The position numbers were made by a program, and so were the translations under genes. The notes below the pieces were generated by a model. The model did no database searches. It worked only from the letters and a program-made list of their open reading frames with translations, and had not been told where the DNA came from. From Adineta ricciae (lineage: Eukaryota > Rotifera > Eurotatoria > Adinetida > Adinetidae), in the NCBI GenBank assembly GCA_905250025.1, contig CAJNOJ010000011.1:253287-317286 (forward strand): a stretch of 64,000 nucleotides of DNA, read 5' to 3'. Positions 22,096 through 33,773 of this stretch are shown one piece after another. Positions within the stretch are counted from its first letter, which is position 1, and the number at the start of each line of letters is the position of its first letter.

Positions 22096-25000
22096 ATGCT
22101 AATGGGCAGAGGCGAAGAAGAGAAAAGAATGCATACGGACTGGCCAATAAGGATTGATAAAGTATTGCACATTCATCAGTCTGAAGAAATTTTCAACAAA
22201 ATGATGGTCGTTCCTCAATCTCAAGCCGTGTCAACTGAATCGAAAATGGAATTAGATAAAAACAAACAGAATTACATGTAAATATCAAGCGACGGATTCA
22301 TTTCGTAACTTTCTTTTCTTCTTTTTCAGCCAAATTCTAACTCTATCGAAACGCTTATCCGATCGATATTCAGCAAATCAATCTCTACAGAAAATCTTCA
22401 ATCCTGAACCATGTCGTTTACGTGACAAGTTCAAACATATGTGCGAAACATTGTTACTCGACGATCCGATTGATTATGGACTGAAAATCATCGATCTTCT
22501 TTGGCGAAAAGCTGCTTACGAACCTATTCAAGTATTCAAACGACACCGGCAAGATTCCGACGAATCGGTGGTGAAAGAAAGTGAAATAATGTACCGAATG
22601 CATCTCTTGGCAATCTTTGGATTTTATTCGAATTTATTAATGAAATTCGCTGCGCTGATCAAACCGTATCGAAATCTGAGTCATTTCTTCGACTTTATTC
22701 AATTGTTTAATGATAATAAATGTATGTGGAAGTCAGTTTTGACGGATAAAATAAGGAATTATCTATTAGTTTAGCTGTAAACATGATCACGACAATGAAA
22801 ACGGACAATCTAATCGAATCATTGCTAAAACTCATTCACAAATGTCTAATTTGTTTGGGTGATATCAGTCGTTATCTAAGTGAATACGATGGTTGTACAC
22901 AAACAGCTGAGAAGTATTACACTATGGCAGTACTTCTTGATCATGAAGTTGGTAGGTGTTTGAAGTGAACAGTAAAGTTTTGCTGAGGTATTTTTGTGCT
23001 TAGGGATGCCGTTGAATCAGTTGGGAACGTTGTGCGGTCGATCGAATAGTAATTGTGATGCGGCTTTTTTCTATTTGCTTTGTTTGAGTACTGCACATCC
23101 ATTCGAGGGTGCTAAGGATAACTTACAGATGCTCTTCGAGCGCAATGAGAAACGTTTTCAAGAATTAAGCAAACAACATGGCAGAAATCGAAATGAAAAC
23201 TTGACGTATGTCATTGTGTTTCTATTTGGGAAATTTCGTTCATTAAAGAGATTTTAGTAATCGCGATATTCGTCGTTTTCTCGTGGAATTCTTACATGTA
23301 ACTCACCAATTACTTGAATCAAATAATATGTAAGTGGAATAGAATGCATCGTGTAGATGCCATCGACTCCTGTTTTTTTTTAGCGGGCAAATTCAAGACT
23401 GTGGTCAGCAAACATTGAATGATTTCAATGCTTGTATGTTTTCTCAAAATGATTCGATCCTTTCGCCGGAACTGATCTTTAAACTATTGTCGATATCGAT
23501 GATACTTGTGGATCGCATTCAACGCACCCGAAGTCGAACAGTGAAACGTAAATCGAACTTCTGCTGATCATCGAGATAAATAAAAACCTTTTGCTTGTTT
23601 AGAACCGATACTTTTTGCTGGAATAGCTTTTGCTATTGCGCTATTTTCCCATGTGGTTAACCATACGATCATTCGACTACAAAATGCTTTTTATCAGTTG
23701 CATGATGTGCGTACAAAAACGAACGAGACCGATTCGGAAGAGGAAGAAGAACGTCGACAGGTAGTTTGAGTTCTCCACCAAAATGATAATCGAATGCGTT
23801 CTCGTTTTGTCTTAAAGGCAGAAGCTAAAGAAAAGCGACGGCGAATGAAAATGGTCTTGTCGCGACGTCGCCGACGAAGTGCATCATCATCATCGAATGG
23901 AAGTGATCAAAGCGATGGTTCGCTTTCCAACGAACGAGATCCACGACGAGATGATTCGTCCGATGATTATCACTCTGAGGATGAAATACCAGATTATCTC
24001 TCCGGAGGTTCATCGTCGGACGAAAATGACGAAATCAAACAGGTAATTCGCGATGAAAAGGACAAAGAAGCTGAAGGTAAGATCATCTGATTTGATTTCA
24101 ACATCTTTCGATCCTTCAAATAGAATTGGCAATCAAAGTTGCGCTCGAAGAATTTATGGAGAAAATCAAACAAAGCGGTGCTGTTTTTCAAAATGCAAAC
24201 GATTCTCAAATACCACAAACGTCACTCTTTTCATTTACTGATCTCTCCACTCATCTGTTCGCAGCATTTGCATTACAAGATGGTGCATCGCCACTTTTCC
24301 TCGATCAAAATGCTTTCGATGAAGATCCGTACTCCATGTCGATGTACAGCTATGACCAACCGTACAAATCGATTCTAGTAGGAAATAAACAAATTAACGT
24401 ACCGCCAGGTAAAGAAAGGTACGTTTTGGAGATGAGCAGGAGATTTTCTTGTGGTTTAAGGATTCGAACAGAATAGAGATGCACTTGCTGCAGCAGAGAT
24501 CGAACAGAAAATGGCCGAATTTCCACTGGAACATATTGTGGACAATGCAACTAATGACGACGATGACGAAGACGAAGACGAAGACGAAGATAACAACGAT
24601 CAGTAAGTGTCTGAAGAAGGCTTTGTAAGAAATTTTTGGTATTTTCATAGTGCCACTCGATATCATGGGACAAAATTAATAATTGAACTCTTAGAAAACG
24701 AATATCTTTTATCTGCAATAAAAATCTTCTGTGATTGGCTCGCTGGCAACAAACGTCTTCTTCAAATGCTTTTACCGGTATTATCCTCATCTTCATTTAT
24801 TCTCTAAAGCTAACCTTTTCATATAGATCTCTCAGGGTTTATGGTCGAAACTAGCTTTACTACTCAACTTCCTCCCCCATGAACGTGACATTATCAGAAG
24901 TGGTCAGTTTCAAACAACAACTCTTCGTTGATAAGACATTTTATTTATTAGGCCTAGTTTCTGTCAATTCGTCGATTCATCCGCTGCTGAGTAAATTCGT

Positions 25001-26121
25001 TGAAACAAAAGTTTTTGTTTTCCCACCACCCATGCTTGACGAGGACATTCAACTGCGAGCATTTCAAGCGTTGAAAGTCGATCGGAATCATTTGAAATTG
25101 AACTTAAACCAATTATCATCATTAAGCAAATTTGAATCAGTAGGAGAAATCTCAGAAGAAAAAGAAGACAACTCTCACTTGTTTCATTTAGACAATTATT
25201 CGTATATGTTCCCTTCGACGATTTGGTTATTACGTTTCATCACTTCTGTCCAATTCACAATTTAGTTACGATAATAATAAGCTGTCCTTCGTTGCTGCGA
25301 TGGTTCCATCGGAACAAGCGCCAGTAGAAGCATCTGCAAGTAAAACAGCCGATCCGATTGCTGATGAAGAACGAAAATCGCGTCTAATGCGCGATATGGC
25401 AGCACTTCGTTTACAAGCGGAAATTAGTCAATTGGAAAACAGTTTAAAGAACGAAGAGTTCTCTCTCCCGCCTTATCTCGTCATCGATTCATCAGTTTTA
25501 TGTACAAATTTGAATCTAATACAACAGTTCGTCCAATCACAACGCTTCATCATTGTCATTCCACTCGTCGGTTAGTTTTATGAAAATATTATTAGACGTG
25601 TATTGTTTGTTTGATTGAGTTTAGTGATTGACATTCTTGATGAACTGAAGAAAGAACAACGTGAAGCACGTGATGCGATCCGTTGGCTTGAAACACAATT
25701 TCGACTTGGAAATAGGTATGCTCTCGATTTAATAATACGAGTATTTCTCTACAAATTCGATTAGATTCATTCGGACACAAGCTGCTCATGAACGATTAAA
25801 CAATCCGAGCAAGAAAAAAACGCATAAAAACAAAGATTTCTGCCGCTTTCAAGAAATTCTCGATTGCTGTCTTTATTTCTCTCAACAAAGTAATCGTGAT
25901 AAGCAATCATCAGCACCACCGACAGCAAATAGTTCCCTATCAACAGCAAATGTACTTACCGCCCGAACATTAACCAATAAAGAACAACAGACCGTAGATA
26001 AAGAAGGTAAATTAGCTTCTCTATATCTGATGTCAAAATATTTGCAATTCATCTAGGTGTTACTATCCAACACATCGATGATTTTCATCGACGTTGGAAG
26101 CAATCAACACCAGAGAAATAA
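22096..26121 (+). CDS. SMG5: SMG5 nonsense-mediated decay factor
   Basis: Works with SMG7 in NMD to recruit decay and phosphatase activity to phosphorylated UPF1. Many short-intron exons were traced. The N-terminal 14-3-3-like/EST1 helical region includes AEKYYTMAVLLDHEVGMPLNQLGTL, matching the EST1/SMG5 TPR block. A central low-complexity segment is rich in Arg and Asp/Ser (23820-24080). The C-terminus is a PIN fold: RLMRDMAALRLQAEISQLENSL, then YLVIDSSVLC, IIVIPLVVIDILDELK, RDAIRWLE and the closing VTIQHIDDFHRRWKQ. The SMG5 PIN domain is generally regarded as catalytically dead; only part of the acidic set is evident here too. The start is the first ATG in frame. An AATAAA signal lies near 26182. 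Confidence 0.93.
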
Positions 26122-26281
26122 CGACTAAATTTAGTTTTTTACTTTGTGATTAATGCATAGATAGAAAAGGCAATGGTTCAAATAAAACTGTTTAATTCTG
26201 AACAAGCTGATGTTTGCATTTATTTTATAATAAGCAGAAATAGCAAAAGCAAGATTGAAATGTTTGTCCTCACAGGGTCAG

Positions 26282-27565
26282 TTAAGTGTGAATAGTCGCC
26301 ATGACTGGAGCTACTTGATTTGGTGCTCGACGTATACAAAATAAAATCAAATTGGTTATCATCGATATGATTAATTTCAAGACCGGTAAAATACTACCAA
26401 TAATTAATGAAACAATAAATATAATACCCACCGTGTTATATTTCCACTTATTCTCCAGTGTCAGATAAGAACATGTAGGATTGCACTGTTCAAAATAATC
26501 TCCATATGAGATAGCAGAATACCATGATTCGACCATTAATGTATCAACTAGGATTTCTACTGAAACGTTGTTGTGAGGTAGAATCCGGGATAGTGGTTTC
26601 GGAAACTTCCAATGAACTCCTTGCGCTGGAAATGTCAAACGAGACAGAAATAGAATAAGACAACTTCGATCGTAAAGACACCGAAGATCAGATCGAAATA
26701 ATCCTTCAATTATAGTACAGCCATGATAAAAGCCGGGTATATTGATCGACTGTGTCACATGTGGGCCAGAATACATTAAAGCTTGCTGTGTGCAGTATGA
26801 GGAAAGGCTACAGTCACAGTCGTTATAAGATTGCGGTGCTATTGTAACGCTTGTGTTGTTTAAGGCATAGTTTGTCTTTAAAGCGGAGAATAAACCATTT
26901 ATATGAGTTGTTTTGCGAATCATATCGAGAGAGAATTTAAAACTTGTTTTAGTTGATAAACGTAATCGATCAAGTTCGAGAGCAATATCAATCTGAAAAT
27001 CCGCAGGAGATGACATTTCAGCAGCGTTATATTCGTTTGCATTTATTTGTTCGATTTGATGAGCAGCCAAAGTCTTGCTCCATGTGCAAAACATCTGCAA
27101 AGCCTGGAATGTTTGTGCAGCTGTTTTGCGAAAATCGTTGTCGAATAAACTTGCACGACTGTTTATAGCAAGTAGTTTAATCCAGTCGTCCGTTATGAAG
27201 TAACTACTGCAGATTTCATAAAAATGAAATTCCATTTTGACGAATGATTTATACGCGATCAATGGTTTCGAACATTTGCAGTGTAGGGATGTTGGAGAAT
27301 GTGACTGTAATTGGTAATATTGATCGAGACTAATAGAGCCCATCGTTTGCACATATAACGGCTCTGTATTGACACAGTATAGAACATAAACACATGGGAG
27401 TGTCAGCGCACAGATGGACAGTAGGATGTATACCACCGTCGAGAATTGTTGAACGAATAACTCGCGCTTATTAGTTGATGCGGGTGTTGATGGAAATAAA
27501 TTGTAATTACTTAGAAAATGAATGCAATTATTGCAAAATCCGGACGTTTCAGTCCGTGTGTTCAT
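26282..27565 (-). CDS. Orphan two-TM protein of a bdelloid-type expanded family
   Basis: No named function. A single long exon of 427 aa. One TM lies at about residues 40-65 (FSTVVYILLSICALTLPCVYVLYC), then a roughly 300-residue Cys-rich region with several NxS/T sites (NNTS, NNVS), then a final TM at about 385-410 and a short basic tail. Blocks such as GFYHGCTIIEGLFRS, ESWYSAISYGDYFEQCNPTCSYL resemble a large membrane family I associate with bdelloid genomes; this is recollection, not a search. The topology recalls ENaC/ASIC channels but no DEG/ENaC signature is seen. An upstream frame (27792-27617, donor GTATGT, acceptor ATTCAG) joins in frame and could add a 5' exon, though it lacks an obvious ATG. 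Confidence 0.6.
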   Translation of the reverse strand: MNTRTETSGFCNNCIHFLSNYNLFPSTPASTNKRELFVQQFSTVVYILLSICALTLPCVYVLYCVNTEPLYVQTMGSISLDQYYQLQSHSPTSLHCKCSKPLIAYKSFVKMEFHFYEICSSYFITDDWIKLLAINSRASLFDNDFRKTAAQTFQALQMFCTWSKTLAAHQIEQINANEYNAAEMSSPADFQIDIALELDRLRLSTKTSFKFSLDMIRKTTHINGLFSALKTNYALNNTSVTIAPQSYNDCDCSLSSYCTQQALMYSGPHVTQSINIPGFYHGCTIIEGLFRSDLRCLYDRSCLILFLSRLTFPAQGVHWKFPKPLSRILPHNNVSVEILVDTLMVESWYSAISYGDYFEQCNPTCSYLTLENKWKYNTVGIIFIVSLIIGSILPVLKLIISMITNLILFCIRRAPNQVAPVMATIHT

Positions 27566-28188
27566 CACTGAATATAAACAAGACAGCAATGAATGAAACT
27601 ACAATTTTTCAATGTATACATACTGTTCCCTACAACAAATGATTGTCCGTAATGCTGAATCTGCAATTGAACTGACTGGTTTATGTATGAAGTTTCTACG
27701 AGAAGTGATACCATTAAATAACTACTGATAGAGAAGTTATTTATCCGAGAGAAACTCTCTTGCCAACTGCGAATATTTAAACGGGCAAACAAGCTACTTC
27801 CTCTCTGGCGCGTGATATCAGCGCGTCGTTTTACCGATATTTATGAACATTCAACAAATAATATCTGACAATATTTTTCTATTCAAAATTAATGTTGAAA
27901 AATAATGGAGGAATTATTTGCCTTTACATCAGCATTGATGTAATCAAACATTCAAGCAAACTTGTTAATGTTTATAGAAATATTATTCACCGTTCGATCA
28001 TTATGTCTCTGTTTTTACAATCAAATAAATGTCGACAAAAGCGTGTATATCACGTTTCCTTTAGCGTCACACTGCCTGGTAGCATAATAATCAATCTACG
28101 TAGAATTAGATAGTTTCATTGAAAATTTGTTTTTGATATACAGAAATACACTAAAGTAAAAACATAAGGTTTGTGTTTGTGCAATTGA
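27566..28188. other. Upstream region of the orphan gene and TMEM272 3' flank
   Basis: Contains the possible 5' exon of the two-TM gene (about 27617-27792) and AT-rich DNA. The frame at 27892-28113 has no recognisable content. Confidence 0.4.
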
Positions 28189-28850
28189 TTAGGATTCTTG
28201 TTTGAACGCTGATTTTGCTTGAAGACAAGAACGAAAACATGAACAGCAACAGCTAATCACACACATAGCATAACTTATGATGAGGATAGCGAAAGCGAAT
28301 TGATATAATGTACGTTGACAGTAGTTCGGTGATGAGGCATCGTCTAAATCAACTTTTTTATGAACTCCAAAGATCCATACGTTCCCCTATATTCACCAAA
28401 AAAGACGTGAAGCAAGATCGAGAAATTCGTATTTACCGCAATGAACCACGCAAATAAGAAAAGACTCATGACGAACAAAAATATAAGAACACAAGCGATG
28501 ATACATGCAGCCGTCACAGCCGTCCCTGCAGTCTGTCTTTTGATTAGTAATATAAATGCAAGTACCTTAATAATAAAAAAATGAACGCTTTTTGTCTCGA
28601 TTTGAATGAAAGATTTTATTACGATCATTATGGTAAGAAGAATACTTGCAAGACCACATGCACCCGTGACAATCAAATATATCGGAATGTTTTGTTCAAC
28701 TGGACATTGACCAAGATATGCACCGCCGAAAGCTAATTGAAGTATCGGTATGATTAGTAAGATGCACAGAACAATAAGAGTATACACCGATCCAAGAATG
28801 AGAATTATAGGTCCGGGAATGAAATCGAGTTTGTTGTCTTCATCAGCCAT
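28189..28850 (-). CDS. TMEM272-like four-TM protein
   Basis: Two exons, 28850-28437 and 28386-28189 (50-bp intron), give 203 aa. Four TM segments with the family block LGQCPVEQNIPIYLIVTGACGL between TM1 and TM2, then FAWFIAGNVWIFGV spanning the exon junction, NYCQRTLYQFAFAIL, and a Cys-rich cytosolic end (ISCCCSCFRSC). These match TMEM272-like proteins, whose function is unknown. The Cys cluster after TM4 suggests palmitoylation (inference). Its closest neighbour, at 29571, is a divergently transcribed paralogue. Confidence 0.75.
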
Positions 28851-29570
28851 TTTTCTATTTGAAATCAAATGAGTTTTGTCAAAACTGAAACAGAGTATAT
28901 ATCTCGAGCTTTTCACCTTTCTCCTGATGTTGTTGTTGTTATTACAGATTTCAAGAGTAATGCAACGAAGATCAATCGAGTTATTCGAAAATAAAAAGAA
29001 AAAATTGTCGTTCTCTGGATTCGTTGATTGACATACACGAAAATAGCCCCATTTTATTCTTTCTTTTGCAGCTGTATTTCGAACAATCTGATCTTGTTTT
29101 TTATTTGGGATTGTTTTTGCCCCTATCGATGCGCCACACTGAAAATATAATTCTTCTACGCACGATTCATATAAAACGTTCCTCTTTCGAAAGAAACGAC
29201 AAGAAATCTATTCGATTATTTTTGAATGAATAATTCTAAGTGGCAAATTGAGTACAAAAAATGTCGAATGTTTAACCTAAATTTGACATTTACGAGTAAA
29301 ACTTTCCATGTAAAATAAAGTTTATGATAATATTTCAATGAATAATTCGATTGTAGTAGGCGGATGATGTTTGCAGAGGTGATGACATCATCTTCAATCA
29401 GTTTCGTTCATCATACGTTGAACATTGTTTGCTCTTGTCGATACAAGTAAATACAATTACGCAGCATCTTTGAATCGATGAAAAAGAGAAGAAGAAGAAG
29501 AAGTAATTGATGGTCTTTTTTTTGATCGAATTTCAAATTAGAACAGTATTAATTCGATGATTGAACAGCA
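28851..29570. promoter_or_regulatory. Shared upstream region of the TMEM272-like pair
   Basis: 720 bp between head-to-head paralogues. It includes a GAA-rich run near 29480-29505. No coding signal is seen; the frame at 29024-29233 is not supported. Confidence 0.4.
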
Positions 29571-30611
29571 ATGTTTTTTTATCGTGGTAAACCATTAACT
29601 TCGAGAGCGAGTAGTGAAACGTCGTTTTCGTCAGATAATTCGTTTTTATCCAACCGGAATGCCACATCCGCTGGTATTTTACGGCAGTTATCTGTTAATG
29701 AACTTGATGAAATTAATTCAACAGGTTTCAATCAAGAATATCCCGTACAACGAGAATTATTTGACACTTCACGGCCATTGTTTACCATACCGCGTCCGAC
29801 AATCTATCTTCCGATGAACAATTCCGAACGATCACGACGATTTTCTCGAACATCAACTCCTTCCACAATAACACATTCTTCCGAACGAGCGTTTTATCAA
29901 AACTTACCACCACCTCCTCCGCCTCTTCCATCGTTACCATCGCTTTCTACTCAATACCCGATCGATTCTCAGCTTCTGTTTCCTCCACGTGCCCAACGAT
30001 ACGTGCCATTGCCCATGAATTATCCGATCAAAAAGCGAAAAAAGTCCGCACGTGAAAAACCACCAGGTCTGTTCACCACTCTCTTTGCCGGTGGTCTAAG
30101 CACTCTCGCAGCATTGATCTATCTAATCGTAAGTCTCGCTCTACCTGCCGCCAAACTCACTTTCGGTATTCTCTACTTAAACGAATGTCCTGTAAATAAA
30201 AACATTCCGCTATACATGATTACTGCAGGTGCTTGCGGGTTGACTATCGTCATTCTAATCGTTCTCTCATCCGCATGTACGCTTTGTCGAACGATGTCCG
30301 ATGCCAGAAGATCAATACATGGTTTTATGATATGTACAATAGCATTGGTTCGTGGCATGCAAGGCGTTCTGACAATCTTTCTCATCATTTGGTTTTTCTT
30401 CGGAAATTTTTGGGTGTTCAGTGTTCGTTATCGTGTTCAAACGGAAAGGCCCAATGATGCGAACAATTATTGTCATCCTACACTTTACTGGTTTGCATAT
30501 TGGATTCTGATTTTTACGTACATTTATGCCGTGTTTACTTATTGTTTGAAATTTTGCATTAACTTTTTTTGTTGCGGTGCATTTGACTCGTGGTATAGAG
30601 CATTTTCATAA
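29571..30611 (+). CDS. TMEM272-like protein with a long Pro/Ser-rich N-terminal extension
   Basis: An intronless 346-aa ORF. Residues 1-165 are disordered and cytosolic in character, with a polyproline tract (LPPPPPPLPSLPSL) and many Ser/Arg. The TMEM272 core follows, with four TMs: LNECPVNKNIPLYMITAGACGL after TM1, WFFFGNFWVFSV after TM3, NYCHPTLYWFAYWILIF in TM4, and a Cys pair (NFFCCGAF) near the end. The shared CPVxxNIPxYxIxxGACGL block marks it as a paralogue of the 28189-28850 gene. The polyproline run could bind SH3 or EVH1 domains (inference). Confidence 0.75.
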   Translation: MFFYRGKPLTSRASSETSFSSDNSFLSNRNATSAGILRQLSVNELDEINSTGFNQEYPVQRELFDTSRPLFTIPRPTIYLPMNNSERSRRFSRTSTPSTITHSSERAFYQNLPPPPPPLPSLPSLSTQYPIDSQLLFPPRAQRYVPLPMNYPIKKRKKSAREKPPGLFTTLFAGGLSTLAALIYLIVSLALPAAKLTFGILYLNECPVNKNIPLYMITAGACGLTIVILIVLSSACTLCRTMSDARRSIHGFMICTIALVRGMQGVLTIFLIIWFFFGNFWVFSVRYRVQTERPNDANNYCHPTLYWFAYWILIFTYIYAVFTYCLKFCINFFCCGAFDSWYRAFS

Positions 30612-31931
30612 ATCAAAGGATGAACCAGTTCAATGATGAAAAGTTGGTCAATTGCTTTTGTCGTCGCATATTTTTTTTCTTTCGTTCGGATGTTTCGAAA
30701 GAAAGAAGGATACAGAGAGCGAGAGAGAGATGCAGTTCACTTGTCACGATGTGCATATATACGAATGAATAGAAAAATGAAACGAACTCGATATGCAATC
30801 ACTTTGCTGCTTAGATGTTTCATTTGATTGATACAAAACAGTATGTATTCAACGATATAGGGTCGATGACGTCAAATGAAGCTTTTATGTTCAAATGATC
30901 AACCGAGTAATGACTTCTTTGAGTCATATATCTCCATCCAACGCGATTGACGAGAACAAGTGCCTTTTCCCCTCATTTAGTTGTAATCATAAGCCTAAGT
31001 GTACTTTAGTCCTGTCTACGATGAAAATGGAGATATAATAAATCGATGGAAGTTAGTGTAGTACAAGGATTTCTCTGTCGGTAATAGAATTCTCGAATAG
31101 GATATTACGTCTTTCGTAATCATAGTCCTTCCTGTCTTTGAATGTCTTCTATTCATAGGTTAGATATCAACAACGAAGGTCATTACATTTAGCAAGGAAA
31201 TATGATAGATGATATTTCTACCGCTAAGCAAATTACTTGTCACAATATTCATCAGCTTTCTTTTTCCTCTTGTATACCTTCAATCATTGCGTTACATAAG
31301 TAGATGATGCATTTTGAAATACGAATGGATGGCTGCATTTGATGTATATCCCTACTTTTTTCGAGTGAGAGTACTTGTGGAAGAAATAAACAAAATTCTT
31401 TCTTTAGATTAGTCATCTAGATCAACAATTGACTCATATGATTGTTCATCCGTCGAAAGAAATCTTCCTAAGCTGACGAACAGGTCAATCGAGGAAGAAA
31501 TTGTTCATTCTTTCTTCGACATGATAGAGCAATAAGCAAGCTATTTCTACTTATTTACACATGTAGATATATTTCTTCCTTTCGTTCAACGATAGGAAAG
31601 AATTGTGTATACACACAGTGTCTCGTTCAATGTCATTCTTTCACTCGTACCCTATTATTCAACATCAGTCAGATAATTACATCACATTCACAGAATAGAA
31701 GCAGGTCAATTATACAGTTTCACACATCGAGTTCGAAATATTCTTTTCATCTCTCTTTGTCATACATTTACTTCTTCTTCACATGCCAATGTAAGGTATA
31801 GATCGCTATCAGTGTACACCGTCTAGACATGACTGTTCGTATGTCGTTAGATCGTATTATCAAAACAAGAAGTTGTAATTTCTTCATTTTCATTGTAGAT
31901 TGATTAATGAAATAAAACTTTTTCTTAATCA
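30612..31931. other. Intergenic, 1.3 kb
   Basis: No supported gene on either strand. A GA-rich segment lies at about 30715-30730. Short open frames on both strands lack domains. Probably the 3'UTR of the upstream gene plus the promoter of the next one. Confidence 0.45.
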
Positions 31932-33312
31932 ATGGAACAGTATTTGAATTTAGTGTGGAAAAATTATACAGCATCACTCGCTGATGACTCAGACGACAAT
32001 GACGATAGTAACGTTTGACATTGATTGTCTTCTTTGTATCACTTTGATTAATCTTTTTTTAGCAGCTGATCTATTTGTTCATAATAATCTTCATTACAAT
32101 GTTCCTTTTTGGGTTGGTGCAGCGGTGATTATTGTTTTTGCTCTTTCTGTAATTATTGCAACGATACGTTATTGTATTTACACATTCTGTTCACCATCGA
32201 ATGGTAAGTTTCATACAATTTTACCTTGACTCGTTCGGACGGTTCATTCTTTTCTCTACTTATGCTTTTAAAAAAAACGAAATTGAATCGAAATGTCTGT
32301 CATCGAATGTCAGACTACGATTGTGTACAGAAGGATTGAATTACATCGAGATCGGACAATGTCCTAATCATATAGAATAAGCAAATATCGGTGAATTGGT
32401 TTGAATTTAGATATAGAAAAGTTGGCTTTAACACCGCCGCGATCACCGAACTGTTCGTCGAGTCAACGTCGACAACGTCAAATATCTGATGCCATATCTC
32501 ATCATTTATCGGATGAAACAGAGGTTTCCTCATGTTCTCCTGCACGATCACGTGATCATTGCTCGGATATCTCGATTATGCCGATTATTCGTCATCGAAC
32601 TGAATTCGAGATTGACAATGAAAAAAGACATCAATTCCCATCGAAATACATCGACGCCTCCCGAACACATCGAGATTATCGCAAAAAAATTCATGATATT
32701 TATGTTCTGCCTGTTTCACCGTCTCTTTCATCCTCATCCTCCACAGCTCACACAGATGATACGATTAGAAATGGTTCGAATACTATGCCCATACGATTTC
32801 AACGGCATTCTCCAAGAAACCAATCTGATTCTCCGTACTGTGGCGTGAAAAACGTCGGTTTCGCCGATTCACCTCAACTGAAAACTCGAACCCTACCTCG
32901 TTCACATCATGGTACCTTGCACCAAATCTCCGCACCTTCTCAGCCACCACCCCTACCACCACCTTTAACGAATCCGTCATCATCGATTGTACTAGATCCA
33001 GACACAATTGACTTTCGTTTTCATCACTCAGAAGAAAAATCAGTGACTAAACTGACACCACCACCGATTCCATCTCGATCACAAAAGCCAACGATACTAT
33101 CGATACAATTCGACGAAATCGAACAACAACAATCAGAAACATCACCTCAAGACGACCTTTCTGAAAATACATGGCCTAATCCACCCGAATCGCTGACCAC
33201 GTCTCAAATAAGTGGACCATTATCCATCCCATACGATCATCTTATCCCCGCAGTTATTATGCATCCATATCGGCCCATTGAACATTCAATATTACCCTTA
33301 GCCGACTCTTGA
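31932..33312 (+). CDS. Single-pass membrane protein with proline-rich cytosolic tail
   Basis: Not recognised. Exons 31932-32007, 32063-32203 and 32411-33312 join in frame to 372 aa. A short N-terminal domain (MEQYLNLVWKNYTAS, one NYT sequon, then an acidic run) precedes one TM at about residues 38-60 (FWVGAAVIIVFALSVIIATI). The remaining 300 residues are disordered, Ser/Pro/His-rich, with LTPPRSP, QPPPLPPPL and LTPPPIPSRSQKP, which are typical SH3-ligand shapes. No signal peptide, so type III (N-out) topology is the simplest reading. The 207-bp second intron is longer than usual and could hide an alternative exon. Confidence 0.65.
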
Positions 33313-33773
33313 TACAAACAAGCACAGGTCATTGTTTTTCTTTCATAAGATTCGACATTTATTTGAATGAATTATAATAATAAAAGAGATATATTGAATA
33401 TATAATTTGTTTTTAGTAATCTTAGGAATTCTCCTATGCATAACATACAATCAACGCCTACATGACTGATTCCGGTTATATAAACATGAATATTACAAAA
33501 CAAATTATATTCAAAGAAGCGTACAAATCTTGTCAACGTTTATTTCTGAGCAAAGAGAAAAAAAATCTATTTCGATTAAACTGAATCGAACATCCATTTA
33601 GTCTAATTGAATGCACTCGACCTATTGTACGGAGTTTTGTTGTTAAATCTCGATTCATCTTTTCCTCGGTGTCATGTCTTTGTAGCTGTTCATTTGAAAA
33701 GTAAATGAGCAGTTTAATCGAGCATTATTGATGTGATGTTCGTGGTAACTGTCATATTTACAAAAGAAAAGGT
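33313..33773. other. Convergent 3' region
   Basis: 461 bp between the stops of two convergent genes, holding AATAAT/AATAAA-like sequence near 33378-33385. Nothing further is seen. Confidence 0.45.
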
